A program made the translations under genes and the position numbers. From Ciborinia camelliae (lineage: Eukaryota; Ascomycota; Leotiomycetes; Helotiales; Sclerotiniaceae), in the NCBI GenBank assembly GCA_025890175.1, contig JANPYM010000003.1, positions 2,290,795 to 2,354,794 on the forward strand: 64,000 nucleotides of DNA, read 5' to 3'. Of this stretch, positions 49,099-61,462 are shown in pieces. Under the pieces are notes generated by a model. That model was not told where the DNA came from. It worked only from the letters and a program-made list of their open reading frames with translations, and made no database searches. The stretch's first letter is position 1. Each line of letters opens with the position of its first letter.

Positions 49099-50814
49099 AT
49101 ATGAACACCAGTTGACGAAACTGATGTGGCTTGCATATACGTGGAGATAGGTTGGGGGGAAGAATAGTTCAGACGATGTTACGAGAAACAGCATGGACGG
49201 CCCTGAAGACTATTCAAAAAGCTTGTAGATAGATACATATACCATATCCACGGTATCGGGTACCCTGAAGACCCAATGCAGTGGATTAGTTCGCGGCAGA
49301 TGGCGTGTTTGGTCAAAATGATAGAATTTATGTCGTGTTGTGCTCTGGTCACCTTCTTGATGTCATTTTGGAACTGGGAGGGAGTATTCCGGATATAATG
49401 CAGAAGCGGTGAAGAGTCAGATTCACGGTTGACGTTGGGAAGTTGCTTTTTCCTTTTTGCTCGCCCGGTAGATTTTTTGCTTCCCCGCAGAGATAATTGG
49501 GAGCCGAACAGGGGGGGACAACCGAAGAGCGACGTGTCAGAAGGGGATGGAATGAAAATTATTTGTCTTTCCATTATATCTTCAGGGTAAAAGCCGTTCG
49601 GGTATTTGCTTGGGGGGGTGAGTTACAAATATGTATCAAGGTTTCGAGAAAGATTACTAATCAGGAAGATATTGTCCTTTAACGGCCAAGGTCATCAGCC
49701 ACAACCTAAAAAAGGGGCAAACAGTGGAGTCTTAAATGTCTTGGTCCGTTGACAAGCATTTGAGCCGGGGTAAATAGTCATCGAAATATAGAAACTTTTG
49801 AATCGGCTATTTCGTTTAAAACCAACTAAGTATAAGTTTGAACTATACTAACTCGAATATTATAACGTCTAGATTTATCTATCTAGGCCGTGAAAGATAA
49901 GTTTCGAATCTATCTATCTATAATATAATACAAAATCTTTATTATTATATTTTTTAAAAAATGTTATACAAATATAGACTGAATATCTAATGAGATAGAG
50001 AATCAATATATAATATATTTAAATTAATATTAACGGAGATAAAGGAGTAGATATAAGCTTAAAGGGCATTTATATTAAAAAACTATTGTATAGAGAAGGA
50101 AGGGTCGCGGTGTTTAGATCTAATGTACTTCCATTAAAATATTCAAATTTTGTTACGGGTGGTTCAGGTAATAAATGAGGCAAATGAAGTATGACCGGAT
50201 TTTTCGGGTTAATTTCCGATAACGAGCCCCCAGTCTTGTTGCAGGTAGATACTCCGTATCGGATTCGTATGACAGCCAAGGTAGGTGGTTTCCCAGTATA
50301 TGGACTCGTTCCCGTTCTGCTGTAAGACCCTTATACAATACATATCTTGGAACGGATCAGCTATTTGCCAATGTTGTCAGCCAACGTCGTATATACTAAA
50401 TCCCAATGAAGGATCATATCCGACGATTGTATATACATACATACATACCTACATACAGTAGTGTTATTAGTTGATACCAAATCACAAGTAAGACCATATC
50501 GAAGCCGATAGTCCAAATTTTCAGCTCTTGGTTCATGAATCATGACCTCATAACCCACCAATCAGAGACTTGTCGTAATCTTTTAGTACCTACCAACTGG
50601 ATGTTGATATTTGATACCGGTATTTGATATTATTTGATATTCAAGACCTCATCTCGTCTCGTCTCATGATTCTCATCACCTTATCTAGGTATTGTAAGTC
50701 CGTGCCAATCATCCCAATATTAATAATCATTGAAGTTGAACCTATAAAAACGAGTGTCAAAGCGCTTATGATGCAAAATGGATAAAACTGTTGATCTGAT
50801 CAGTGCGGAGTTGC
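49099..50814. repeat. Second copy of identical 1,716-bp block
   Basis: It begins with ATATGAACACCAGTTGACG, as at 47373, and ends with CAGTGCGGAGTTGC, as at 49088. Unlike the first copy it reads on into unique sequence (GGCACCCC...). If the overlap were merged, the locus would be about 1.7 kb shorter. Confidence 0.9.
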
Positions 50815-53800
50815 GGCACCCCAAACTTATTATATTCGGATCGGATAGGATAGGATCAATCATCACAGGAATCTCGGTGCCACAAATATCAAAAGATGTG
50901 GCAGCCGATGAAACCCAATACTCCCCTCATGCTCAAGCCGAAATTCATTTTGGGTATAGATCAGCCGAATTCGATCAAGTTTCAATCCTTTAATCCCTTC
51001 GAACGCGGTCACTTCCATTTGAGGCATTAAATTCATGCAGTGCCTTGCTGTTGGGCAGACGTTTAAGACAATAACCATGTGGAAAACACATGCCAGCAAG
51101 GGTTGTGGGTCCCAATTACTGCAGACGAAGAAGATTATGAAGTTTACAAATGTTCCAACTTCCCCGGCCGAACTTTTAACTTGTCTAAGTTCAAGTTGCA
51201 ACATTCCGGCATCCCCGAATATACTTTCTTCTTTTTGAAATAAACGCCCTATCCTCCTCTTACAAGGCATGTCTCGCTTAGTGAACTTCCGTGTCAAGGT
51301 CCATTTTGGTCAAGCCAAATACTATTTTACATTGTAGATGAACATCACCACCATCACCATCATCAGACGGGGAGTCAGAATCTGAAACGGAAAATTGGTA
51401 CATGCAAGATACGCCCTACCTTTTCGTGTTATCTTTTACTCCTCCGGGAAAGTGTAGCGAGTTTTATTGTGATCATCCTCGGTAGATATATTTCGATCAA
51501 GATGCCTTGGATACCTCTGAGGTATGTGCAAGCCTCGACCAATCTGGTTCATCTAATTAGGAGCATCCGAGATGCCGAGTAATATGGTTGGCTTTGACAA
51601 AAAGTAGGGGTGTGGGTTTGGGTTATTCCTGAAATTGAACAGATGTATATACGATAGAGTAAGGTTACATCTTGGCTGTTTGCTTGTTCCATACCCTCGA
51701 ATCGAGGAGTCAATCGCCGAAGAATCACGAGGTCAAATACAGTAATCTCTTCGGAGAATTTGCTGGGCCTGGCTCTAGGTCAAATGACTGACGGAATCCA
51801 GGCATAGAGAATATTTTCTCATTCTACAGTAGTATCCACTATGCATTTTCCTTCGAAGTAATATAAACTCTTATAGGAGTTGAATACAAAGCCAGCTGGA
51901 GGTTTCAATCGACCGACTTAAATGATTTTATCAATCTCATTATTAGGACATTCTTCGTAAAGTATATACAGGGATTGTGGAACAAATGAAGATTTTTCCA
52001 TAACCCCTACCCCTAAACCATATCGACCCTCTTCCAAATTTCTCTACGCCAATTGGAAAATTCCTATTGCTCCCGCAACGAATAACCTTCAGCGGGAGAG
52101 GCCTGCCGAGATTTGCTCATGCGTTAATGTTCTTCTTCCTGAATATTCCTAACCCGAAAGGATAATGTTTGAGTTGCATGGGCATGTAGCGAAGATGGGG
52201 GCGTACCGGATTATAGACGCGTATGCTTTGGGGAAGAGGCCCTTGCCACTTCCGGTGTTTGTCAACTATATTTTAGTAAATGAAGGGGACATCATTCTGG
52301 GGATTGCGACGCAGAGTTGCCTGGAATATGGGGGCTGAATGACGTTGACAAGTCTCGCAATGCGTATGTTTCCGAGTCTAGATTTTACAATACTTTTCTT
52401 CTATCGGAAGATCTCCTTCGATCCCGCGGACAGGAAAGAAGAGGGTTGTTATATATCGCCGGTTGCACAAGAGGTCGTTGCATACCTTACTCTTTACACG
52501 TTCACTGCCACATCGATCCATATCCCTCTCTTGCTTGTCACGCGATTACTTAAATATGCAGAAAAAGATGTGTTGTCAAAAAGTATTCAGGATATTCAAT
52601 TCGCACTCCTGTTTTTCTCTTTGCATCATTGACTCATTGTACGAAACAGTGTTGAGCCACTAGGGCGTCAAACTCGCCCACCATTACACCGCATTAGCCT
52701 GCTGTGAGGAAGATAATCGTATCTGTGGCACCGTTGTGGCATCCAACCGGAATCAAAGCCACTCCCCCTATCCACTGACCGCAATCACACCACAACAAAG
52801 ATGGCGATTTCAAAGTACGAGTACGCAGTACATAAATCCATCATTTTATATCGCGATACTTGGGTATCGGCAAAGAGCCTATGATATGACCACCTCCTGA
52901 AAAGTCACTCCCGGTTCCGCGTACTTCATGTGCGTAGGTAGTTTTTGGAACAGATCTGACTGCTAGGAATATCTTCGTTGCATATGCATGCATATATGCC
53001 AATAATCATCATGCTATGTTAAGTATCAAGTATATCCGCCATCCGCCTTATATAATAGGGCAGTGAGCCTGGTTACGACCCCCCCATTACTGTTACTGGT
53101 ACCAAGAACCGCCATTCAGATACTTATTCGCATCACGACCTATGATCATCAGCAGGGAAAGATTCTTTGCAGCCTGCATTTTACGCCTCTTTACTGCAGA
53201 TCGTCTGAGGTTTTTTGAACGCGTATTTGATCCTACGTAGGTACCCTACTTTAGGAATTTGCAGTACCACAAGGTACAATGATGTATCCCAGTATTCGAA
53301 TACTCCTTCGTCCACCTCCATGGGTATGGCTACTGGGGATTCACCATGCTTGCAAAACTTATTCAAGCATTCTTGCGTACTTCTCAACATCGACACACCA
53401 TGTTACTCATCTGTCGCACAAAATATTAATCCGCGTTCTGGTCGCTAGTCAATCCGACATTCTATATTGGCCAACGCCAACGCCAACGCCAATGCGATGC
53501 CGAAGAGATATTTATGGTCTTACATAAGATATCAGGCTCACTGCTTCCCGTCTCATCCTAAATCCGACATCAACCCACATTTTCAGCCCAATGTTGTGTA
53601 CTCCTCCGGGGGTCTTCACATTGTATCCGGTGAAGCATTGAGAAACTAACGGGAAACGATCCCCCTGCCTGACTTTGTTTCGTGGCCTGATTAATGGACA
53701 GCTACAAGAACATGCTTTCATATTCCACGCTGATCGGGTGCTTATTGGGCGCTTATTGATGTCGCGAAGTATGGTCACTGTTACCACCCGTCTAAAAGTT

Positions 53801-54745
53801 CAGCCGGTACAAGATGCATTTGGCGAATAAAAACATTTGTGAATAATACAGATATTATAGGAACATTGTAGTTTTGAAGGATATATTCATAAATATACCT
53901 AGCAGAAGATTCTTTATCCATTTTTGTAAACTTAGGAGCTGCTTTATTTCCCCATAATATTTTATACTTTTATTTCCGATATGGCTTTTTAAAATGGTTA
54001 AATGCTAGCTATACTTGGTAGGTGAAGAAATAAGAGCAGGGAAATGAAATAAACTCTCCTTTGTTGCGACTCAGAATCTCAATTTTGAGCTCCAACGATG
54101 TTTTTCCACCAGCCGAAATACTCCTTTTCATTTCTCTCCTGCACACTATTTTGATCTTTTCACTTCAATCGCCATTGCCTTTCATACGTTCCCGTGGAAA
54201 ATCTTTACCTCATTTCAAGAATTGCTAATCACATCCTTACTACGACAATGCCAATACCTAACTCATGGTCTGTATGCCTTGGCACCTTGAGAGGACCAGG
54301 ACTGCGAGTAGGGAAGTAGAATTCTCTAGTTTTCATGACGAGAAAAATATTTAACCAGATAATGTTTGTTCTTGATCGAATTATTAAAGTTGTATTTCCA
54401 AATGGATTGTCAGAGAATTTTCTTATTTGAAATACTTAGGGCGAATAAGTTTAGATATCGCGTGAAGCAAAGCAAAGTAAATGAATGACTGATTGGTTGC
54501 AGTGAGTGGAGGTGAGAGTTGTTCTTGTTATTGAATAGCCCGGGCACATGAGTTCCTTCCTTATATCACAAAGGTGCTGGTCCTGCCGATTCATTCTTAT
54601 TACCGAGCTTTCACAGATGAGCTTTCCCATTTATTTTCCGACTCCAAAATTTGTTGACTGAAGGGAAATTCATCTTATGATTGTCGGACTATCGCAAAAA
54701 TAATCAAAGATCAGACCAGACCAGACCAGCTGGTTGTCTTTCGAC
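50815..54745. other. Gene-poor tract
   Basis: About 3.9 kb without a supportable gene. A 144-codon minus-strand frame (51297-50863) has an ordinary composition but no recognised motif. A 58-codon ATG frame at 52165-52341 and the frames overlapping 52317-52632 do not join into a sensible protein. A (CCAACG)-like repeat lies near 53470-53495 and a GACCA repeat near 54712-54728. Confidence 0.5.
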
Positions 54746-55582
54746 ATGGCAACCTCAATCTGTTCCGGGGAGCTCTCTCGTCCTCCACCAAATAATGCAG
54801 GAAAGGCTGCAAGAAAAGAGTTCTTGAATCAGCATTATATCAATCTTGCTATTGATGAAATTTTCCGCATGAAGGGTAAAGCAGGTCTTGAAATTGGGAT
54901 GTAAGTGTCCCCAAGCCCTCAATTTGACTCCAACATTAGATGTCTCTGACTTGACGTTGGTTTGTAACATCTTAATCTGGATTCAACAATCAAAAGCCTA
55001 TCTGAACTTTTCTGATATTGACTCAGGCACCTTGTTTTCACTCAAAAAGGTGGATTTTTTAGTACACCCGCCACAACTTCAGAAACCCGTCTTCTCAACA
55101 CGGAGAATTTTAATCGATCCGAGGCAGTAAAAGCTCAAATCAATCTCAGTAACTCCAATGTTGACTACAAAGTTGATATCAGCCTGGTCCCGCCACAACC
55201 TCTTCCGAAGAACGGCTACAAGACTGAGGTATTGAAGTCCGTGTACAGAAAGGCTATGAGCACGAGTATCCGTGACGTCAAAAAAAGAGAAGTCCGAGAA
55301 GAGCAAGCCAAGCTGAGGGCTAGAGCGGAGGAGAGAAAGGCTCCAGGATATGTCGAGACTGCCAGCGACAGGCAAAAAAGGGAGAATAAGGAATATCGAA
55401 TGTCTGCAAGAAAGATAAACAATAAGAATCGCAACCAGGCTTCGAGTTTGAACACACTTGCGAAACCACCAAGAGAGTGGAAGGAGATCGATAGGAGTAG
55501 GCCTGGCTGGGAGACAGCCGAGAGAAGACAGCGCGAGGCAATCACAAGGGACAGAAAAAATAGGAGGAGAAGCACCCATTAA
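54746..55582 (+). CDS. Hypothetical basic protein (236 aa)
   Basis: Two exons, 54746-54900 and 55027-55582 (intron 126 nt), join through an ATG codon (AT-G) to give 236 residues. The first exon encodes MATSICSGELSRPP and a helix-prone stretch (NLAIDEIFRMKGKAG). The second opens with HLVFTQKGGFFSTPAT, and the last 110 residues are strongly charged (KREVREEQAKLRARAEERKA, RRQREAITRDRKNRRRSTH), probably helical or disordered and suited to binding nucleic acid or nucleosomes. I recognise no domain. Support comes from continuous frame across a clean GTAAGT intron with an AG acceptor and from the upstream ATG after an A/C-rich leader. Annotation on the other strand would contain only low-complexity Leu/Ser frames, so the plus strand is preferred. 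Confidence 0.55.
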
Positions 55583-57433
55583 CTACAGAAACAATACGGA
55601 GGATTAAATATTAATAGTAAAATGGGATAATATGGGGAATTTTGGTGAGTGCACCCTCCAACAACTTGAAACACTTTGAAATTGAGGAAGCTGACCATAG
55701 GAATATGGCAGGCATGGTTATATAACACAAAAGTACGAATCAATCTCAACCATCCTCGACCAGCAAGACTGCAAGGAGGGTCAGGGTCAGATGAAATCAC
55801 AAGACGGTACTGATTGTATTTTGTCCTTGCTTTGAAACCAATTTGTTTGTCGGGACTAGTATCAATGATGTAAAATTTTGGGGTCGAACTGGAGCTGTCT
55901 TCTTCCAACTATCAGATGCGCATTGATTTATTATTTGCTGAGCTGCAAAACCTAGTATTTTATGATTTTTTTAGCCATTGCAATCCACAAAATACAATTG
56001 TACAATCAATTGCCCAGGTTGACGTTGACGAAGCTTCCATATAATGGTTAGGTAGCTAGCACTCCATCTCTAGCCTCCCCTAGCCAGCATGTCACTCAAT
56101 CCCCAGATTAAAGCTACCAGCTTCATGACTTCATTCCTGGGAATCCCGAACCAAAAGTTGGCGCTAGCTGGTACCAACTCACAGAATCACAGATAAGAAA
56201 GTGTTCCGTCCATCTTCTCGAGATCCTCCTTTGAACTCCTAACGCAAAAGGACCTAAAATTGTGCCAAATTCCCCGAGTTCTCCAAATCCAAACCCCCAT
56301 TGATAAATTCCCAAAGCTGGTCAATTTCGCTGCTCAGCACCGCGATATTCCCACATGACAGTGACATCCAAAGACACATTTGGCCTTCGACAGGTTGCTT
56401 TGAGCTTTATTTTTGCCATTTTGGTGTTGACATTGGGACTTCTATCAAGCTGGTATTAAATCTGACCAAGCAAACAAACAGCGTGGAGACATTTTGAACT
56501 TCTCAAAAAACACAAAAAAAAAACACTTGAAGAACGCTCAAATCGGGTGTTGGGTTTATCATTGTTTGTTGGTGCAAGTCCTAGTATTAAATTGCCATGG
56601 TTCTCGGGGAACGATGAGGTAACGTGACATATATATATATATGAAGATCTATGCCTATTATCATGAATGGGGGTTCGTTTTCGTTGCTTATAGATATGGA
56701 GAGAAGGGATTGAGCAGTTCTTGCTTAGCGGGTGGAGGTGCTGGAATTTAGACATAATAAACTGGGGTTGAAGTAGAATGATTCGGATGTTTATATTGAA
56801 AATTATGAAGATTGTGATTTTCTGAGTAAGGAGAATCGTAGGGGGTTCGAAAAAGAGACGCAGGTTGTCCAGAAGTTGGTTGATGGGCGTTTTGGTTGAG
56901 GATGGCCGAAGAGTGTGGATATTAAGAAGGGGGTTTGATTTCTGATAGAGAGTTTGGATTTATGGCATCTCGCCTCCGGCTACCATTTTACCTACAACCG
57001 TGTTTAATTTCTCACAGGATGGATAACAGAATTACTCACCCCGCAAGTAAGTGAACACGGAGTCCTCGGGAAGATAATAGCCTCTCCCCCAAACAACCAA
57101 CTTCGAAGTATTCTGGACAAAAGAGACAAGAACCGGCCGATAAAACTTCGAGTTGAAACTCTACCAATTTTCATTTCATTTCATCAGAATCTCAATGCAG
57201 ATTGATTTGACGAGGTAATGCGCTCGCTGCTAATGTTAGTCTCCTCCCAATGGTTTGGGATATATGCTGCGAGTTTCAGCGTCTCACACTATCAATATAG
57301 TAGAAGGCAATTAGAGGTCCATGACCAAGCTTGCATTAACTCCATCTCCAGACCAACTATGTCATGTAGAGTTTATCATGCTAAGCTCTAACTAGCAGCC
57401 AAACGCCTATTGTACAGTATCGTGTGGAAATCA
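55583..57433. other. Intergenic between convergent hypothetical gene and RPN11
   Basis: About 1.85 kb without a supportable gene. A short (TA)n run lies near 56627-56641. Otherwise unique AT-rich DNA. Confidence 0.5.
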
Positions 57434-58609
57434 TTACAATTCTTCGTCAACATCCATGTCCTGTGGTACGTGCCCATTTACCCCATTCTTCTCCTTGGGT
57501 ACAGATGCCTCCTTGGGTGCAGATGCCTCCTTGTCGATCATCTGTCTCGAGACCGAAACGATGTTATCTTCAATAAGTTGTTGTCCAACATCCTCCAAAT
57601 GCTTCTTTGGATCAACCTTTCCAACGTATCTAGTTTTCAATTGATCTTTAGTTAACTCCGTCTCCTCCTTGACACGCTTCTCATAGCCTTCAGCAAGCCC
57701 AACAAGCTTTTGTAATCGCTCGGTGTTTCGGGCTCCCTCAACTCGGAAATCATCCATCTGCAGACCCTCAGTCCATACATGTTTATGTAAATTCATCAAC
57801 ATATTCTCCTCTAAGGCTGTCTTGCGGTAATTGATGCCGATACTATAGTAGTGTCTGTTGAGGCCGTGAATAAGTGCTTGGATAGAAGGTTTGTTGAGAT
57901 GTCCCAAATTGGATGTACTCTGGCGAGGTTCTTGGCCGAGCATAAGAGATTGTGGGTTGATGAGACGGAAAGCATCAATAACAACTTTGCCCTTGACGGA
58001 TTGAATAGGATCAACAACAACGGCAACAGCTCGAGGTGTCAATTGCTCGAATGATTGTTGTGTGTTAATATCGACAGATGATAGCCAGCAGCCAAAACCC
58101 GGATGTGAATGGTACCAGCCAACAACAGTTTCCGGTCTGCAAAAAAAGACAATGTTAGAACCATTTGTGTTTCGGGGAAGAAAAAAAGTGTACGAACCGT
58201 CCTGTTTGTCTCAACATATCCATCATTTTTGTTTGGAATACTGGATCTACTGCCTCGACACTGACACCTGTACCACTTTGCGGCATGGCAAATACATCCA
58301 CGACTCGGACTGTGAAATCATCTACGAACTCTCCTAACATTAGGCCCATAACTTCCATAGGTACTCCAGCTCTACCATGTCGCAACATCTTCAGCAGCGC
58401 CAACGAAGAGATATATACGGTTTCGGAGTTATCGATCAAATTTGAGTTATCCTGGAATCATGTGAGGTTAGTTCGATATGATTTCTCCAATAATCGAGCA
58501 CGCTTGTGTGCTGGATTTTGTAAATAGAATAGCTTACAGATCCAGGCGCAGAAGAACTTAAACCTCCCATACCTCCAGCGTTGGCCAACATGCGATTTAA
58601 TCTCTCCAT
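57434..58609 (-). CDS. RPN11: 26S proteasome lid deubiquitinase Rpn11 (342 aa)
   Basis: Three exons: 58609-58538, 58451-58198 and 58136-57434 (introns 86 and 61 nt), 342 residues. The N terminus [16 protein letters not shown] is typical. The JAMM/MPN+ domain (about residues 30-160) carries [15 protein letters not shown], then [11 protein letters not shown] with the catalytic Glu, and the zinc site [17 protein letters not shown] (HxHx7SxxD). It continues with the NTQQSFEQL segment and the conserved helical C terminus that packs in the lid (KQLKTRY-like, here [16 protein letters not shown]). Rpn11 removes ubiquitin chains at the entry to the 26S proteasome. A short fungal C-terminal tail with an acidic end (QDMDVDEEL) extends it beyond the yeast protein's length. 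Its gene is head-to-head with RPD3. Confidence 0.95.
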
Positions 58610-59332
58610 ATTGAATGTGTTGACCTATTTTTAAATGTAAAGAGGGGTATCTCGAGGAAAAGGAAGGGTGAGGTTGAAGGCGAAAAGTGTCAAAGTTTCA
58701 ATGATGTTATGAAGCTCCAACTCAAGGCAGCTTAGAACGCGCATGAAGTTCCGAATAGTAATGTTATTATGTAATCAAGTTAACAGCGCATTACTGCTCA
58801 GCCTTGCTCTTAGTCTCAGCCTCGCCCCATTTCTTTCGGACGGTATTTATTAGGTAGTATATCATATCTACTACCTACCTGGGTATCTCCATAAACTTCA
58901 GAGGAGTGAACATAATGTTTTTTTCAAGAAAATTGACAATATCAATATCAATTAAGACTAATCAAACTCTTAATAAGATAAATGAGTTGTGAAGGTTGTT
59001 TAATAAGAAGGACAAGTTACCTACCAGGTATCTAAAGTTCATTCAATGTTTTGTACCTTATCCCTTATCCAATTAGCGATGGGGTGGATTTAGTACATTC
59101 GGTCATCATTGGTTGACCCCTGCTTAAGCTCTCTCAAGTTTCCCTAGCCTTTTATCATCCGCCGCCTTTCCCATTTATTATTCTTTCTTCCTCGTCTCGA
59201 ATAGCCTGAGCAAAAACTATCTAGATTGGTCAACATCCATCTACTATAATCCTGCAATTCTTCAATCACTCATTCTATCCTACTAAACTTCAAACTTACT
59301 TCTTACTGGTTGCAATCACAAGCTCATCCAAC
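58610..59332. promoter_or_regulatory. Bidirectional promoter region, RPN11 / RPD3
   Basis: 723 bp lie between the two divergent start codons. It is AT-rich with ACTACCTACC motifs at about 58868-58880 and a CT-rich leader before RPD3. I looked for the yeast proteasome element GGTGGCAAA and did not find it. Confidence 0.55.
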
Positions 59333-61462
59333 ATGTCGAATTCCTTCGCGCCTTTAGATCCGGTGTCGAATGGGCCAAGCACCAAAAAGAGGGTCGCATA
59401 TTTCTACGACTCAGATGTCGGAAACTATGCCTATGTTGCAGGTCATCCTATGAAGCCTCACAGAATACGTTTGGCACATAGTTTGATTATGAATTATGGT
59501 GTTTACCAGAAAATGGAGATTTACGTGAGTGGCTGTTGAGAAAGCCCCTCTTTTAAGGTCGCTATATCGTCCCATACCTCATCTGCGAGTGCAAGTTTAA
59601 GGACGATCATCAAAGCATCCAAAGGGACTCGATTCTTATCATATACTGACTGCGCTTGGCAGCGAGCGAAACCAGCAACTCGGCATGAAATGACCCAATT
59701 CCATACCGATGAATACATTGACTTTCTTCAAAGAGTTACCCCCGACAACATGGACAGTTTCGCAAAGGAACAAGGAAAGTACAATGTCGGAGACGATTGT
59801 CCGGTTTTCGATGGACTGTTTGAATTCTGCGGAATCAGCGCTGGCGGTAGTATGGAGGGTGCAGCCCGTCTGAATCGTGGAAAATGTGACATTGCAATCA
59901 ATTGGGCTGGAGGACTACATCACGCAAAGAAAAGTGAAGCAAGTGGTTTCTGTTATGTCAATGGTAGGGATTATTTTCTCCTTATTCACAGACTTTTGTA
60001 TTAATTCGGTTTCAGATATTGTACTTGGCATAATCGAGCTCTTGCGATTTAAGAAGAGAGTTCTCTACATTGATATCGATGTTCATCACGGCGATGGTGT
60101 CGAGGAAGCTTTCTATACGACCGATAGAGTCATGACAGTTTCATTCCACAAATATGGCGAATATTTCCCAGGAACTGGTGAACTTCGAGATATTGGTGTT
60201 GGACAAGGCAAAAATTACGCAGTCAATTTCCCACTTCGTGATGGTATCGACGATGTTACTTATAAGTCCATCTTTGAACCTGTCATTCAGAGTGTTATGG
60301 ATTACTATCAGCCAGAAGCTATCGTTCTTCAATGCGGTGGGGACAGTCTTTCTGGTGATCGCCTGGGATGTTTCAATTTGAGCATGAGAGGTCATGCAAA
60401 CTGTGTTCAGTTTGTTAAAAGCTTCAACAAGCCTACTTTAGTGCTTGGAGGAGGAGGCTATACTATGCGTAATGTCGCGCGAACTTGGGCATTTGAGACT
60501 GGTGTGCTAGTTGGCAAGGAAATGGACCCCGTACTCCCTTACAACGAGTACTACGAGGTATGCATCCTGGTAGAGCTTTGTAAAGATATTCTAACATTGA
60601 CATGTAGTATTACGGCCCTGATTATGAACTTGATGTTCGAGCCTCTAATATGGAGAATGCTAATTCGAAAGATTATCTGGAAAAGATAAAAATCCAGGTC
60701 ATCGAGAACCTGAAGAGAACTGCTCATGCCCCATCTGTACAAATGCAAGATGTTCCCCGTACTACCTTAGCTGGGACAACCGATGAAGATGATGATATTT
60801 TGGCTGATGCTGATGAAGACGAAAACATGGATGTTCGTCATACTGAGCACCGAAACGATAAGCATGTAGCCCGGGACGATGAATTCGATGAAGGTGACGA
60901 GGAGGAAGCAAGCCTTGCAAATGGAGCGTTTGCTCAGAATGGTCAAGCAAAACATCGCAATCACACTTACTCGGATGTTGATATGGATAGTGGTGTACCT
61001 ACTCCCGAAATCGAAGTCCACGACGAGATCGAAGATGCTCCAACAGCTGTCACCGAAGCGAATGCACAAGTAAATGCAGAGCTTATGGAGCAGAAGACTC
61101 AAGGCGAAACCCCTACTGAAACCATTGAAGTTGGTCCATCGAATGTTCCATCTCGCTCAAATTCACCTAAACCAATTGTTGATGATGAAGGTGATGTTGA
61201 TATGACTGAACCGCCTAACGCCGCGACCACAGCATTGGTCCCGGAACCATCTGAGAAACCACCAGCGTCCCCAACGTCCTCCGCCAAAGCCAATATTGCC
61301 ACAAATATTGAGGCAGCCGCTAGCAACGCTGAAATCGTGTCAGAAACAGCCGTCCTACAAGCAGAGCCTGTGGCATTTAAGCAAGAAAGCGATTCTGAAC
61401 CACAAGATGCCGATGTGACAGCAGAAGCAAGTAAGGAGATAACCGAGCAAGTTCAATCATGA
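59333..61462 (+). CDS. RPD3: Class I histone deacetylase, Rpd3 type (629 aa)
   Basis: Four exons: 59333-59524, 59663-59963, 60016-60557 and 60608-61462 (introns 138, 52 and 50 nt), 629 residues. The catalytic domain (about residues 18-390) has [38 protein letters not shown], then [15 protein letters not shown] (zinc-binding Asp/His and the charge-relay His), [12 protein letters not shown], and [14 protein letters not shown] with the active-site Tyr. The last 230 residues are acidic and low in complexity ([16 protein letters not shown]), as in filamentous fungi. Rpd3 deacetylates histone tails in Rpd3L and Rpd3S (Sin3) complexes to repress transcription and cryptic initiation. Each splice junction restores the canonical sequence (EIY-RAK, YVN-DIV, YYE-YYG). 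The start after a CAACATG context is the only one upstream of the conserved N terminus. Confidence 0.96.

Noticed and set aside
50863..51297. 144-codon minus-strand frame
   Set aside because: Ordinary composition and no recognised motif or splice partner; could be real but cannot be supported.
52165..52632. Short overlapping frames that might form a gene
   Set aside because: No combination of introns gave a sensible continuous protein.
55079..55579. Two long minus-strand frames rich in Leu and Ser
   Set aside because: They lie opposite the Arg/Lys-rich plus-strand exon, and codon complementarity explains their composition.
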